Shown here: piece after piece, positions 35,271 to 46,501 of the stretch
Position numbering within the stretch: position 1 is the stretch's first letter
How the letters are laid out: each line of letters starts with the position of its first letter
From: Aliivibrio salmonicida LFI1238
GTDB lineage: Bacteria; Pseudomonadota; Gammaproteobacteria; Enterobacterales; Vibrionaceae
Assembly: GCF_000196495.1 (NCBI RefSeq)
Contig: NC_011312.1
Location: 1,612,001-1,676,000 of the forward strand
Length of the DNA: 64,000 nucleotides
Direction of reading: 5' to 3'
Made by a program: the position numbers and the translations under genes
Notes under the pieces: model-generated
Database searches by the model: none
What the model saw: only the letters and a program-made list of their open reading frames with translations
Told to the model about the DNA's origin: nothing

Positions 35271-37289
35271 ATGAATTGTCGATTTAGAGTCTCGCTGATT
35301 GCTGCTGGCGTAATGCTAGCAGCGTCTGCACACGCACTTGAAGCTAAGGTTCTTGAAGCCAAGTATTCAGAAACGGACTTACCTGTATTAGCGGCTGAAA
35401 CTCAGCACGCGACAGCAAGTAAGCGCGTTACTTCTCGTTTTACACGTTCTCATTATAAGCATTTCTCATTGAATGATGACTTCTCAGTTGCCATTTATGA
35501 GCGATATTTAGACATGCTCGATTATAATCGAAACGTGTTTATTCAAGCGGATCTTACCTCTTTCGCTCCATTATCAACCAAATTTGATGATCAATTAAAA
35601 GTGGGTGATACTCAAGCCGCCTTTGATATTTATAACTTATCACTCAAACGTCGTTTTGAGCGTTACGTTTATGCATTGTCTTTATTAGATAAAGAGTTTG
35701 ATTATACTGTTGATGAATCTTTTGAGTTAGATCGCTCTGACGCGGCATGGCCAAAAGATGACGCTGAGTTAAATGAACTTTGGCGTAAACGTGTTAAATA
35801 TGATGCGCTTAACTTGTCTATGACAGGAAAAGATTGGCCTGAAATCCAAAAGATGTTGGGCAAGCGTTATAATAATGCGTTAAAGCGTTTGACTCAAAGT
35901 CACAACGAAGATGCGTTCCAACTTTACATTAATGCATTTGCTCGTGAAGTTGATCCTCATACTAGCTATTTATCCCCACGAAATGCTGAACAATTCCAAT
36001 CTGAAATGAATCTTTCATTAGAAGGTATTGGTGCGGTATTGCAAGCGACCGATGACTATACTGTTATTCGATCTCTCGTGGCTGGTGGTCCTGCACAAAA
36101 CAGTAAACAACTTTCAGAAGGTGACCGAATTATTGGTGTTGCTCAAGAAGGTGAAAAATCTGTTGATGTGATTGGTTGGCGTTTAGATGACGTTGTTCAA
36201 TTAATAAAAGGCCCTAAAGGAACAAAAGTGTATCTTGATATCTTGCCAGAAGGTAAAGATTCAAAAAGTCACGTTGTCACAATTGTTCGAGATAAGATTC
36301 GTTTAGAAGAAGATAGAGCAGTTAAGTCTGAAGTGATTGAGCAAGACGGCAAGAAAATTGGTGTATTAGAAGTACCAAGTTTCTATGTTGGCTTAGCTGA
36401 AGACACTAAAAAACAAATTGCTGAATTAAAAGAAAAAAACATTACCGGTATTGTTGTCGATTTACGTAACAATGGTGGTGGTGCATTAACTGAAGCAACG
36501 GCATTATCTGGTTTATTTATTACATCAGGTCCTGTAGTTCAAGTTCGTGATAGTTATGGACGTGTTAATGTCAATGCTGATACTGATGGTGAAATTGCTT
36601 ATACTGGTCCGATGACTGTATTAGTGAATCGTTATAGTGCCTCAGCTTCTGAAATTTTTGCTGCAGCAATGCAAGATTATGGCCGTGCTGTAATTTTAGG
36701 CGAAAATTCATTTGGTAAAGGAACAGTACAACAGCATCGTTCATTGAATCATATTTATGATTTATTTGATAAGCCACTAGGTCATGTTCAATACACAATT
36801 CAAAAATTCTATCGAATCAATGGTGGTAGTACGCAAAATTTAGGTGTTGTTCCTGATATTGCATTTCCAACCGCGATTGATGCTAAAGATACTGGCGAAA
36901 GTGTTGAAGATAATGCACTTCCTTGGGATAGCATTAAAGCAGCCGAGTATAAGCAAACAAATCAGATTGCGAACACGATTGCTCCATTGGCACAAAAGCA
37001 TGTCGAACGAATCAAATCAGATGAAGAGTTTGGTTTCATTCAAGAAGATATTGCTCGCTATAAAGCTGAAAAAGACATTACTTCGATGTCACTAAACAAG
37101 AAAGTGCGTGAGAAAGAAAGTGATGATGCTGATGTTCGTCGTTTAGATCGTGTAAATCAAAGACAAAAACATCTTGAAAAAGAAGCGTTTAAATCTATTG
37201 ATGACATACCAAAAGATTATGAAGCACCAGATGCTTATTTAGACGAAGCAGTGTCAATTACCATTGATTTGGCAACAATGGAACGTTAA
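35271..37289 (+). CDS. prc: Tail-specific periplasmic protease Prc (Tsp)
   Basis: 672 residues. A signal peptide (about 1-22, ending ASAHA) leads to a helical N-terminal domain, a PDZ domain (LEGIGAVLQATDDY to SEGDRIIGV, about residues 245-330) and the C-terminal processing peptidase core, with the catalytic serine in NRYSASASEI and lysine in GENSFGKGTV. Prc degrades periplasmic proteins with nonpolar C-termini and trims lipoprotein and cell-wall hydrolase substrates. It is co-transcribed with proQ; the terminator at 37341 ends the unit. Confidence 0.95.
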   Translation: MNCRFRVSLIAAGVMLAASAHALEAKVLEAKYSETDLPVLAAETQHATASKRVTSRFTRSHYKHFSLNDDFSVAIYERYLDMLDYNRNVFIQADLTSFAPLSTKFDDQLKVGDTQAAFDIYNLSLKRRFERYVYALSLLDKEFDYTVDESFELDRSDAAWPKDDAELNELWRKRVKYDALNLSMTGKDWPEIQKMLGKRYNNALKRLTQSHNEDAFQLYINAFAREVDPHTSYLSPRNAEQFQSEMNLSLEGIGAVLQATDDYTVIRSLVAGGPAQNSKQLSEGDRIIGVAQEGEKSVDVIGWRLDDVVQLIKGPKGTKVYLDILPEGKDSKSHVVTIVRDKIRLEEDRAVKSEVIEQDGKKIGVLEVPSFYVGLAEDTKKQIAELKEKNITGIVVDLRNNGGGALTEATALSGLFITSGPVVQVRDSYGRVNVNADTDGEIAYTGPMTVLVNRYSASASEIFAAAMQDYGRAVILGENSFGKGTVQQHRSLNHIYDLFDKPLGHVQYTIQKFYRINGGSTQNLGVVPDIAFPTAIDAKDTGESVEDNALPWDSIKAAEYKQTNQIANTIAPLAQKHVERIKSDEEFGFIQEDIARYKAEKDITSMSLNKKVREKESDDADVRRLDRVNQRQKHLEKEAFKSIDDIPKDYEAPDAYLDEAVSITIDLATMER

Positions 37290-37340
37290 TACTTAAGAAG
37301 ATTGTTATTCTTGATGTGAACGTTTTCATTATCGTTATTT

Positions 37341-37374
37341 AAAAACAGAAGCTATTTATGGCTTCTGTTTTTTT
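37341..37374 (+). terminator. Rho-independent terminator of proQ-prc
   Basis: Stem AAAAACAGAAGC/GCTTCTGTTTTT with an eight-base loop, continuing into a T-run. Confidence 0.88.
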
Positions 37375-37474
37375 ATACGTAAAATTCAAGCAGATACCCA
37401 TTTTTTCATCTAGGATTAATAGAGAGAATAATAAAAGAGAAAAAAGTAGATTTAGATTTAATGGGAGTAAAGTT

Positions 37475-38140
37475 ATGAAGCCAATAATATTGTTAATTCT
37501 GTTGCTTTTTATTAACCCATTCACATCAAGTGCAACGGTGGAATTAAAAAATAGGAATATTACCCATTTTGAAAATCCTTTTCTTCTTGGTGATTGGTAT
37601 TTTTTTAAACCAAAAGATGCAGAGAGTGATTATGATGTTCTTCATATTTCGTTGAGTTCAAATCATGATTTTTTTATAGAGATGATTGAAATGGAATCAA
37701 ATTCAGCAGATGTGTGGAGAGGCGAATTTTCTTTGTCTCAAGAACACATTCGTTTTGAAGGTGATGAAGAAGAGCCACAAGTTTATCATTATCAAGTTAG
37801 TCATAATCGTCTTTATTTAAATGGTATTGAATTTTTCAAAGTTGTTCCTGAAAATTTTATTGGTTCTTGGAGTTCAAAATTAGTCTCTGGTGAAGATATT
37901 ATGGCAAGTAATGTTAAAGCATTAAATCTGAAGTTACGTTCAGATTTTATTTTTTCATTAGAGGTTGTTTCTACAACGGGTAAAAAAAATCAGCAGGTTG
38001 GTTATTATTATTTTGAAGATGATGATTTAGTTTTGCTTTATGAGGAAGGGGAGCAAGAGTCAACATTTACAATTAAAGAAGATGTATTAGAATTGAAAAA
38101 TGAACAGTTTGGAATGTACGCATTATTGCAAAGAGAATAA
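37475..38140 (+). CDS. Secreted protein of unknown function
   Basis: 221 residues from ATG 37475, which has GGGAG upstream and begins a clear signal peptide (PIILLILLLFINPFTSSAT); the frame extends further upstream but through terminator sequence. The mature part looks like two similar beta-rich modules: FENPFLLGDWYFFKPKD with RLYLNGIEFFKV, and PENFIGSWSSKL with DVLELKNEQFGM, each beginning with a G-D/S-W turn, as in lipocalin-like repeats. No family recognised. Confidence 0.65.
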   Translation: MKPIILLILLLFINPFTSSATVELKNRNITHFENPFLLGDWYFFKPKDAESDYDVLHISLSSNHDFFIEMIEMESNSADVWRGEFSLSQEHIRFEGDEEEPQVYHYQVSHNRLYLNGIEFFKVVPENFIGSWSSKLVSGEDIMASNVKALNLKLRSDFIFSLEVVSTTGKKNQQVGYYYFEDDDLVLLYEEGEQESTFTIKEDVLELKNEQFGMYALLQRE

Positions 38141-38288
38141 TGAGCCTATAAGGATAGAAATATGAGCCGAGACCACTTTTAATTTACAACCTGGCCATAT
38201 CTTGTGAGAAAATAGCTGAGTTAATTAGTAACTATCACTCGCTTTTCATTTATTTATTTATTAGTGATAGAAATCATAAGGATATATT

Positions 38289-40898
38289 ATGAGCCAGCAA
38301 CTACAGGCTAAGTTTCGCAACGACTATCAATCTCCAGAATTCACCATTTCAGACATAGATTTAGTATTTGACCTTGATGATACTAAAACACATATTTCAG
38401 CAACGTCTCAAGTTAAGCAATTAAAAAAATCAACGGATCTTCTTCTTGAAGGCGAGGGCATGGTACTTACATCATTAGCAGTTAATGGTGTTGAGTATTC
38501 GGATTATACCTTAACTGATTTTCAATTAACGATTCATAATGTCAGTGGTGAATTTAACCTTAAAATCACCACTGAAGTAAATCCTCAAGAAAATACAGCA
38601 CTTGAAGGTTTGTACAAATCAGGCGATGGTTTCTGTACTCAATGTGAAGCCGAAGGCTTTCGCCGTATTACTTATTATTTAGATCGTCCTGATGTTTTGG
38701 CTCGTTTTACGACAAAAGTTATTGCGGATAAAAAAGCATACCCACATTTATTAAGTAATGGTAATCGAATTAATCATGGTGATCTTGATGGTGGTAAACA
38801 CTTTGTGCATTGGCAAGATCCATTTCCAAAACCAGCGTATTTATTTGCGTTATTTGCCGGTAATTTTGATGTATTAACAGATACTTACCAGACTAAATCG
38901 GGTCGTGACGTTGCTCTAGAAATTTATGTTGATCAAGGTAATTTAGATCGAACACCTCATGCAATGGCATCATTAATTAATTCAATGAAGTGGGACGAAG
39001 ATCGTTTTGATCTTGAGTATGATCTCGATATTTATATGATCGTAGCAGTTGATTTTTTCAACATGGGTGCGATGGAAAACAAAGGGTTAAATGTTTTTAA
39101 CTCGAAGTTTGTATTAGCAAAACAAGAAACAGCAACCGATACCGATTACCTTGGAATTGAAGCGGTAATTGGTCATGAATATTTCCATAACTGGACAGGT
39201 AACCGTGTTACTTGCCGAGATTGGTTTCAATTGAGTTTAAAAGAAGGCTTAACGGTTTTCCGAGATCAAGAATTTTCTTCTGATCTTGGTTCTCGATCAG
39301 TAAACCGAATTAATAACGTTCGTATCATGCGCGGCCCTCAGTTCTCTGAAGATGCAAGTCCGATGGCTCACCCAATTCGTCCAGAAAAAGTGATAGAAAT
39401 GAATAATTTCTATACGTTAACGGTGTACGAAAAGGGCAGTGAAGTGATTCGTATGATGCATACCTTATTAGGTGAATTGAATTTCCAAAAAGGAATGAAG
39501 CTTTATTTTGAACGTCATGATGGTACGGCTGCAACCTGCGAAGATTTTGTATTAGCGATGGAAAATGCATCAGGAATTGATTTAACACAATTCCGTCTTT
39601 GGTACCGTCAATCAGGTACACCTGTTTTGTCTGTTGCTTCTGAATACGATGAAACAAAACAAGAATATGCGCTAACAGTGAAACAACATACGCCAGTAAC
39701 AGAAGACCAGACTGAAAAATTCGCGTTAGATATTGAGTTGTATGCGCAAGATGGTTCAGTAATTTAGTTACGCTGTAACAATGATAAAATCAGTAATATA
39801 CTGAATGTGACTGAAGACGAACAAACGTTTATCTTCCAACAAGTATCTGAAAAACCAGTAGTTTCGTTACTTCGTGAGTTTTCTGCACCCGTTAAGTTAA
39901 ATTACGCTTATAGTGATGAAGAATTAATTTTCTTGATGGTTCATGCGAAGAACGATTTTGCTCGTTGGGATGCTGGACAGATGTTACTTGCAAACTACAT
40001 TCGTGCGAACATTACTTCTGTTCAAAATAATGAGGCACTTGTTCTGCCAGAAGCTGTAGTTGATGCTTTCCGCGGCGTATTATTAAATACAGAATTAGAT
40101 CATGCATTTATAGCAGAAATGTTCGTCTTGCCAAATCACAATGAAATCACCGGCTGGTTTGATATTGTTGATGTAGATGCCATTGATAAAGCACTTAGTT
40201 TTATTAAACAAACATTAGCTACAGAATTAAAAGATGAATTTTCAGCCACTTATCATAGTTTAAAGCAAGTTAGTTATTCGGTTGCACATGATGCTATTGG
40301 GAAACGTGCTTTACGCAATTGTGTATTAAGCTATCTTGCAAAAACAGAGCAGGGTGAAGCGTTAGTTAAAGCACAATATGAGTCGGCAGATAACATGACT
40401 GATACGATGGCCGCAATGGTATCGGCTAACTCGGCACAACTTTCTATTCGTCAAAGCTTAATGAATGACTTTAGTGATAAGTGGTCGCATGATGGTTTGG
40501 TTATGGATAAGTGGTTTATTCTACAAGGCTCAAACCCAAGTGTTGATGCCTTGAAAGCAATTAAAGCAATTAAAGCAATTAAAGCAACAATGGATCATAC
40601 CGCATTTAGTCTGAAAAACCCGAATCGTATTCGTAGTTTAATTGGTTCTTTTGCTGCGAATAACGTTGTTAATTTCCATGCTAAATCAGGTGAAGGCTAT
40701 GCATTCTTAGGCGATATTTTACTTGATCTGAACGTGAGTAATCCACAAGTAGCTTCACGTTTGATTGATCCACTATTGAAATTTAAGAAGTATGATAGTG
40801 ATCGTCAAACGTTGATGAAAGCACAATTGCAGCGCTTGGCTGATCTTGATAACTTAGCAAAAGATCTGTTTGAGAAGGTAATGAAAGCGTTAGCGTAA
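38289..40898 (+). pseudogene. pepN: Aminopeptidase N (PepN) with an internal amber codon
   Basis: One continuous frame of about 869 residues, the normal PepN length, is interrupted only by a TAG at 39765-39767 (codon 493). The upstream part holds the M1 metallopeptidase site: GAMENKGLN (exopeptidase motif) and HEYFHNW with the distal glutamate in LKEGLTVFRDQEF. Downstream, the C-terminal helical domain continues in the same frame (LRCNNDKISNIL to the end at 40898). A truncated N-terminal half would lack that domain and be unstable. A GTG at 39807 could start the remainder. PepN is the main cytosolic aminopeptidase. Confidence 0.85.
40554..40589. repeat. Nonanucleotide repeat in pepN (AAAGCAATT)
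   Basis: Three perfect AAAGCAATT units plus a partial fourth encode K-A-I repeats in the C-terminal domain of PepN. They keep the frame and probably arose by slippage. Confidence 0.8.
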
Positions 40899-40926
40899 AA
40901 TAAGATCTTACTTCAATAAAAGTGAT

Positions 40927-40957
40927 AAATGGTCAGTATTTTATGCTGACCATTTTT
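40927..40957 (+). terminator. Rho-independent terminator of pepN
   Basis: Stem AAATGGTCAG/CTGACCATTT with a nine-base loop followed by TTT and further T-rich sequence. Confidence 0.88.
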
Positions 40958-41012
40958 TGTTTTTTCTTTATACTTTGTTTTTGATAGTTCAAAGTAGATA
41001 ACATCGTCGATC

Positions 41013-41237
41013 ATGAATACGTTTTATTATTTTAGAGTTAGCGTTAGCTACCAAGCCTTTTTAAGTCATTACTCTGGCACGGCGAGTACGGTTTTAGTCA
41101 TGACTGAACAAGGTTTAAAGTTACAGTTACCAGCGTCGCGTTTTCGCGCATTTTTAACTCAATTAGGAGTGAAAGGGCGCTTTCGTTTAACTGTGGACCA
41201 AAATAATCGGTTTGTAAATCTTGAACAAGTAGGATAA
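41013..41237 (+). CDS. DUF2835 family protein
   Basis: 74 residues, the usual length of this small gammaproteobacterial family. The core YFRVSVSYQAFLSHYSGTA, LQLPASRFRAFLTQLGVKGRFRL and the final NRFVNLEQ are typical. It is soluble and of unknown function. It commonly stands near pepN and the large glutamate dehydrogenase gene, as here. Confidence 0.85.
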   Translation: MNTFYYFRVSVSYQAFLSHYSGTASTVLVMTEQGLKLQLPASRFRAFLTQLGVKGRFRLTVDQNNRFVNLEQVG

Positions 41238-41397
41238 ACCTCTACCTTAATCACACTTCTAACTATAAACCCTCTAGCACGTAAAAAAGTCATAACGTTT
41301 CCGTCATATTATCCTTACAATATGAGGCGCATAAGCAGTATCAACTGCTACACTTATTATACATAATTCTAATCATAAGAAACGGAGCATTCGCTTT

Positions 41398-44300
41398 ATG
41401 ACGACGCGTGATCCTATCCTTCCCGTACTACTCGAGAAAGTGTACGCTTTAATTGCTGAAAAGCTTGAAATGCCTCAACAATCACTAATAACGCAACTTG
41501 CTCAGCGTTTATTTGCCAATATTGATGATGATGATTTACTACAACGTAATGAATCAGATATGTATGGGGCAACTCTTAGCCTTTGGAACCATTTGTCGGA
41601 TGTAAATCTATCTGATATTTCGGTTCGTATTTTTAATCCAACATTAAGTCAAGATGGCTGGCAGTCAACACACACCGTCGTTGAGATTGTCACACCAGAT
41701 AACCCATTTTTAGTTGACTCAGTTAAGATGGCCCTTACCCGTCTTGATATGACAAGTCACTTTATGCTGCATGGTCCACACTGTTTTACTCGTGAAAATG
41801 GTGAGATTATTTCGATCTGCAGTAATGATTCTACAATGCAGCAAACTCTCTTTCATTTTGAGGTAGATCATCTTAGTGATCCCACAGAAATAAAAACACT
41901 TCAGACGGAGTTATTTTTAGTATTAGAAGATATTCGCCGTGTAGTGAATGAGTGGAAGCCAATGTCTGAAAAGTTGACTGAGGTTATTGTTGAGCTTGAG
42001 TCTAATCCTTCTCCGATTGGAAAAGATCAGGTTAATGAATCCATTCAATTTCTAGCGTGGTTACAGGATCATAACTTTACCTTAATGGGGTATAAGAATT
42101 TTGATTTAGTTGCTATCGAAGGGGATTACGAACTAACACCAACAGCAGAGACTGGTTTAGGACTATTTTCTTTAGATTCTCGTATTCATGCGACAAAACT
42201 ATCGGATATGCCATCGTCTGCTCGAGCCGCGGCTAAAAAATCAGATTTACTCATCTTAACTAAATCAAATACTAAGTCTCGAATTCACCGTCCCGCTTAT
42301 ACTGATTACATTGGTATTAAGCGGTTGAACAAAGAAGGCAAAGTGATTGGTGAGCATCGTTTTACCGGCTTATATACTTCAACGGCATACAACCAAAGTG
42401 TTTCTAATATTCCTCTACTTAGTAATAAAGTAGAACGTATTCTTGAAGCAAGCCATTACATCAAAGGCTCTCATTCTTACAAAGCATTAAACAATATCCT
42501 TGAGACTTATCCTCGTGATGAACTTTTTCAAGCAACGGAAGAAGAGATGCTTGAAGTAGGAACCGGCGTAGTTAAGATGCAAGATCGTGATTTATTGCGT
42601 CTATTTGTTCGTCGCGACCCGTTTGGTCGTTTCTTCTCATGCATGGTGTATGTAACAAAAGAGCGCTATAACACAGAATTACGCCGTCAAACTCAACGTA
42701 TCTTAAAGAGTTACTTTGGTTCTGATCAAGAAGTTGAATTTACAACGTTCTTTTCAGAAAGTGCATTAGCAAGAACTCATTACATTGTTCGTGTAGATAA
42801 CAATAACGGCGATATTAATGTGAAAGATATTGAGAATAACCTAATGGAAGCAGCATCAACGTGGGATGATCGTTTATGCGATGTGATTGTAGCAAACCTT
42901 GGCGAAAGTAAAGGAACGGCGATTGCGAAACAGTATCAACGGGCTTTTCCTCGTTCATACAAAGAAGCGACGTTACCTGGTTCTGCGGTTGCGGATATTG
43001 AACGTTTAGAAAATTTAAGCGATGAAAATAAGTTGGGGATGTTGTTTTATCGTCCTCAAGAAGAAAAGAAAGGTTCAGCGAACGTTAAACTTAAACTGTT
43101 CCATCGTGATGAACCTATTCACTTATCCGATGTAATGCCTATGCTTGAAAACTTAGGGTTAAGAGTGATTGGTGAATCACCTTATACCGTTAAGAAAAGT
43201 GATGGCTCTGTAGATTGGATTTTAGATTTTTCTATGATTCATAACGGTTCTGCCGAAGTAGATCTTCGTCAGGCTCGTGATCGTTTCCAAGACGCCTTTG
43301 CGAAAATTTGGAGTGGTGAATTAGAGAGTGATGGTTTTAACCGATTAGTACTTGGTGCTGGTTTGTCTGGCCGTGAAGTGACTATTTTACGTTCTTACGC
43401 TCGTTATATGCGTCAAGTTGGTTTCCCATTCAGTCAACAATACATTGAAGACACATTATCAACTCATACTCATTTAGCGGTATCAATTGTTGCATTGTTT
43501 GATCTTCGTTTTAATCCAACAATGGGTTGGAGTGAGAAAAAACAACAAAAACAATTAGATGTGATTTTTGCGAGTTTAGATAAAGTAGAAAGCTTGGATG
43601 ATGATCGTATTATCCGACGTTACGTAGACATGATAGTTGCTACTGTTCGTACTAACTATTATCAAGTCTGTGAGAACAACCAATCAAAACCATGGCTATC
43701 TCTAAAACTAAAACCATCAAATATTCCTGAAATTCCAGCGCCTGTACCTGCATTTGAGATCTTTGTTTATGCGCCTGATATTGAAGGTGTCCATTTACGT
43801 GGTGGTAAAGTCGCTCGTGGTGGTTTACGTTGGTCAGATCGCCAAGAAGATTTCCGAACAGAAGTCTTAGGTTTGGTTAAAGCACAACAAGTTAAAAATA
43901 CGGTCATTGTTCCTGTTGGGGCCAAAGGTGGCTTTGTTTGTAAGAAGCAGCATAATTTCACGACTCGTGATGATATCTTTGCTGAAGGTCAACGCTGTTA
44001 TAAACAATTTATTCGCGCATTATTAGATGTGTCTGACAACATCATTGAAGGGGAAGTGATTCCACCGAAAAATGTCGTTCGCCATGATGATGATGATCCA
44101 TATTTGGTTGTTGCTGCTGATAAGGGAACAGCAACGTTCTCTGATCTAGCAAACTCAGTTTCTGAAGAATATAACTTCTGGTTGGGTGATGCTTTTGCCT
44201 CTGGTGGTTCTAATGGTTATGACCATAAAGCGATGGGTATCACGGCTAAAGGGGCGTGGGAATCAGTGAAACGTCATTTCCGAGAAATGGGAATTGATTG

Positions 44301-46229
44301 TCAAACCACGGATTTTACTGTCGCAGGTGTCGGCGATATGGCGGGGGATGTGTTTGGTAATGGGATGTTGTTATCTAAACATATTCGTTTACAAGCCGCA
44401 TTTAACCACATGCATATCTTTATTGATCCAAACCCGAATGCTGAAATGACTTGGCCTGAACGTAATCGATTATTTGAACTGCCACGTTCAAGTTGGGAAG
44501 ATTACAATAAAGATCTTATTTCTCAAGGTGGTGGCTTTTCTCTCGCCGTGCAAAGTCGATAAATCTCTCTCCTGAAATTCAGAAAATGTTAGGTACACGT
44601 AAGCAGTCTCTAGCACCAAACGATCTCATTCAAATGATCTTAAAAATGAATGTGGATCTCTTATGGAATGGGGGGATTGGTACTTATGTTAAAGCAACAA
44701 AAGAAACCAGTGTCGATGTGGGTGACCGTGCTAATGATGCGTTAAGAATCAATGGTGCAGAGCTAAATGCGAAAGTGATTGGTGAAGGCGGTAACTTAGG
44801 AATGACACAATTGGGTCGTATTGAATATGGCCTAAAAGGTGGTCGTGTTAATACCGATTTTGTTGATAATGTAGGTGGTGTTGATTGTTCTGATAACGAA
44901 GTTAACATTAAGATCTTGCTGAATGGTCTTGTTGCGAATGGGGATCTTACTTATAAGCAACGTAATGTCTTACTTGAAAAAATGGAAGATGAAGTTGGTG
45001 ACATTGTTCTTGATGATGCTTATTGCCAATCTGAATCGATCTCAGTAACAGAGCAGCAAGGTACCGCATTAGTTAAAGAGCAGATCCGATTTATTCATCA
45101 TTTAGAGAAGAAAGGTCAATTGGATCGTGGATTAGAGTTTATCCCAGATGATGAAACTCTAATAGAAAGAGAGAAATTAGGGCAGGGACTTACTCGTCCT
45201 GAACTCTCTGTTTTGGTCGCTTATGGAAAGATGGTATTAAAAGAGCAACTTGCTTGTGATGAGATTGCAAATAATCCTTATCATGCTGATTTGCTTAAAA
45301 CCTATTTCCCTACTGAGTTACAACGTAACTATAGAGCGGAAATGGACAATCATCCTCTGCGTTCAGAAATCATTGCAACTTGCTTAGCAAATCAAATGGT
45401 TAATGAAATGGGGTGTAACTTCATTACTCGAATGCAAGAAGAAACAGGTTACGCGGTCACTGATATTGTTAATGCGTATTCTGCAACCCGCGCTATTTTT
45501 GAGTTTGGAGACTTATTCAAACAAATTCGTGAGTTAGATAACACAGCAACGACAGTGGCACAATACGATGCTTTCTTTGTTATGCGTCGAACGATTCGTC
45601 GAGTGGCTCGTTGGTTACTGCGTAATGGTTCACAAAACATGTCAATTCAAGAGTTGATAGCTAAGTACAAACCTGCGGTTGATGATATTAAAGTCAACTT
45701 AGATAATTATTTAGTTAAAGATGAAGTCATTGAACATATTGAACAAGCCAATCATTACCTTGAAATGGGTGTACCGTGTGAGCTAGGTAATTTATTAGCA
45801 CGCTTAAGCAGTTTATACTCAGCAATGGACATCTCAGCATCGGCAGAAGCCGCAAAACAACCCGTTTCTGTAGCGGCTCGTTTGTACTATGTATTAGGTG
45901 ATAAATTATCTTTGCATTGGTTCTTAAAACAAATTAATAATCAAGGTGTTGATAATCATTGGCAAGCCCTTGCAAGAGCGTCATTCCGCGAAGATTTAGA
46001 TTGGCAACAACGTCAATTGGCTGGGTTAGTTTTAGCTGAATATACCGATGGAAAATCAGTAGAGCAGGCGATTGAAGAATGGTATGAGAAAAACAGTACT
46101 TCAGTTGATCGTTGGGACAGTATTTTAAATGAATTTAAAGTAGGTTCCGTTCATGAATTTGCTAAATTCTCTGTAGCATTACGAGAGTTAATGTTATTGA
46201 ATTTAAGCTGTACGTCTAACGCTTCTTAG
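41398..46229 (+). pseudogene. NAD-specific glutamate dehydrogenase (large GDH-1600 type), frameshifted
   Basis: Two adjacent frames (41398-44562 and 44586-46229) together encode about 1,610 residues, the full length of the large NAD-dependent enzyme that oxidises glutamate to 2-oxoglutarate. The catalytic core is in the first part (GGLRWSDRQEDFRTEVLGL, VGAKGGFVCK, VAADKGTATFSD, GVGDMAGDVFGNG); the second continues with MLGTRKQSLAPNDLIQMIL. The reading TTTTCTCTCG at 44536-44545 has three TC units; with two, the frame continues correctly as FSRRAKSINLSPEI. So a 2-bp insertion inactivated the gene. The start has GGAG upstream. Confidence 0.9.
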
Positions 46230-46276
46230 CCAGGTTATTGCTCTAAATAATCAGTAGACAAACGTTTGCATAACTT

Positions 46277-46313
46277 AAGCGAAAGTGAGTATATATTCAC
46301 TTTCGCTTTTTAT
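46277..46313 (+). terminator. Rho-independent terminator of glutamate dehydrogenase gene
   Basis: A 12-base stem AAGCGAAAGTGA/TCACTTTCGCTT with an eight-base loop runs into TTT-TATT. Confidence 0.9.
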
Positions 46314-46456
46314 TACCCCGTAATTTTTCCTATATATCTATCTATTTAATCAGATTAAGTGATTATTTATTTCTATACCGATTTATTGCCTTTACGTTTG
46401 CAATAAATAATGACAAATTAAGTGCGATTAAGTTTGAATTGTTAATTAAATCAGTG

Positions 46457-46498
46457 AATAATGACTCCCCGTTTACACGGGACTTATTTTTTGGAGTT
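46457..46498 (+). promoter_or_regulatory. pyrD leader with possible pyrimidine-responsive start-site switch
   Basis: A -10-like AATAAT (46457-46462) is followed seven bases on by CCCCG, the initiating region. A transcript starting at the C residues can fold CCCGT-TTAC-ACGGG (46468-46481), and ACTCC (46464-46468) can pair with GGAGT (46493-46497), the ribosome site. This matches the layout known for enterobacterial pyrC/pyrD, where high CTP favours C starts and a blocked ribosome site. Assignment is by analogy. Confidence 0.55.
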
Positions 46499-46501
46499 AC
46501 A

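Noticed and set aside
39765..39767. TAG in pepN as programmed pyrrolysine or readthrough
   Set aside because: PepN has no known recoding, no stimulating structure is evident, and other genes here are plainly broken.
46392..46407. PurR operator upstream of pyrD (TTTACGTTTGCAA)
   Set aside because: Only the right half matches the PurR consensus; not enough to annotate.
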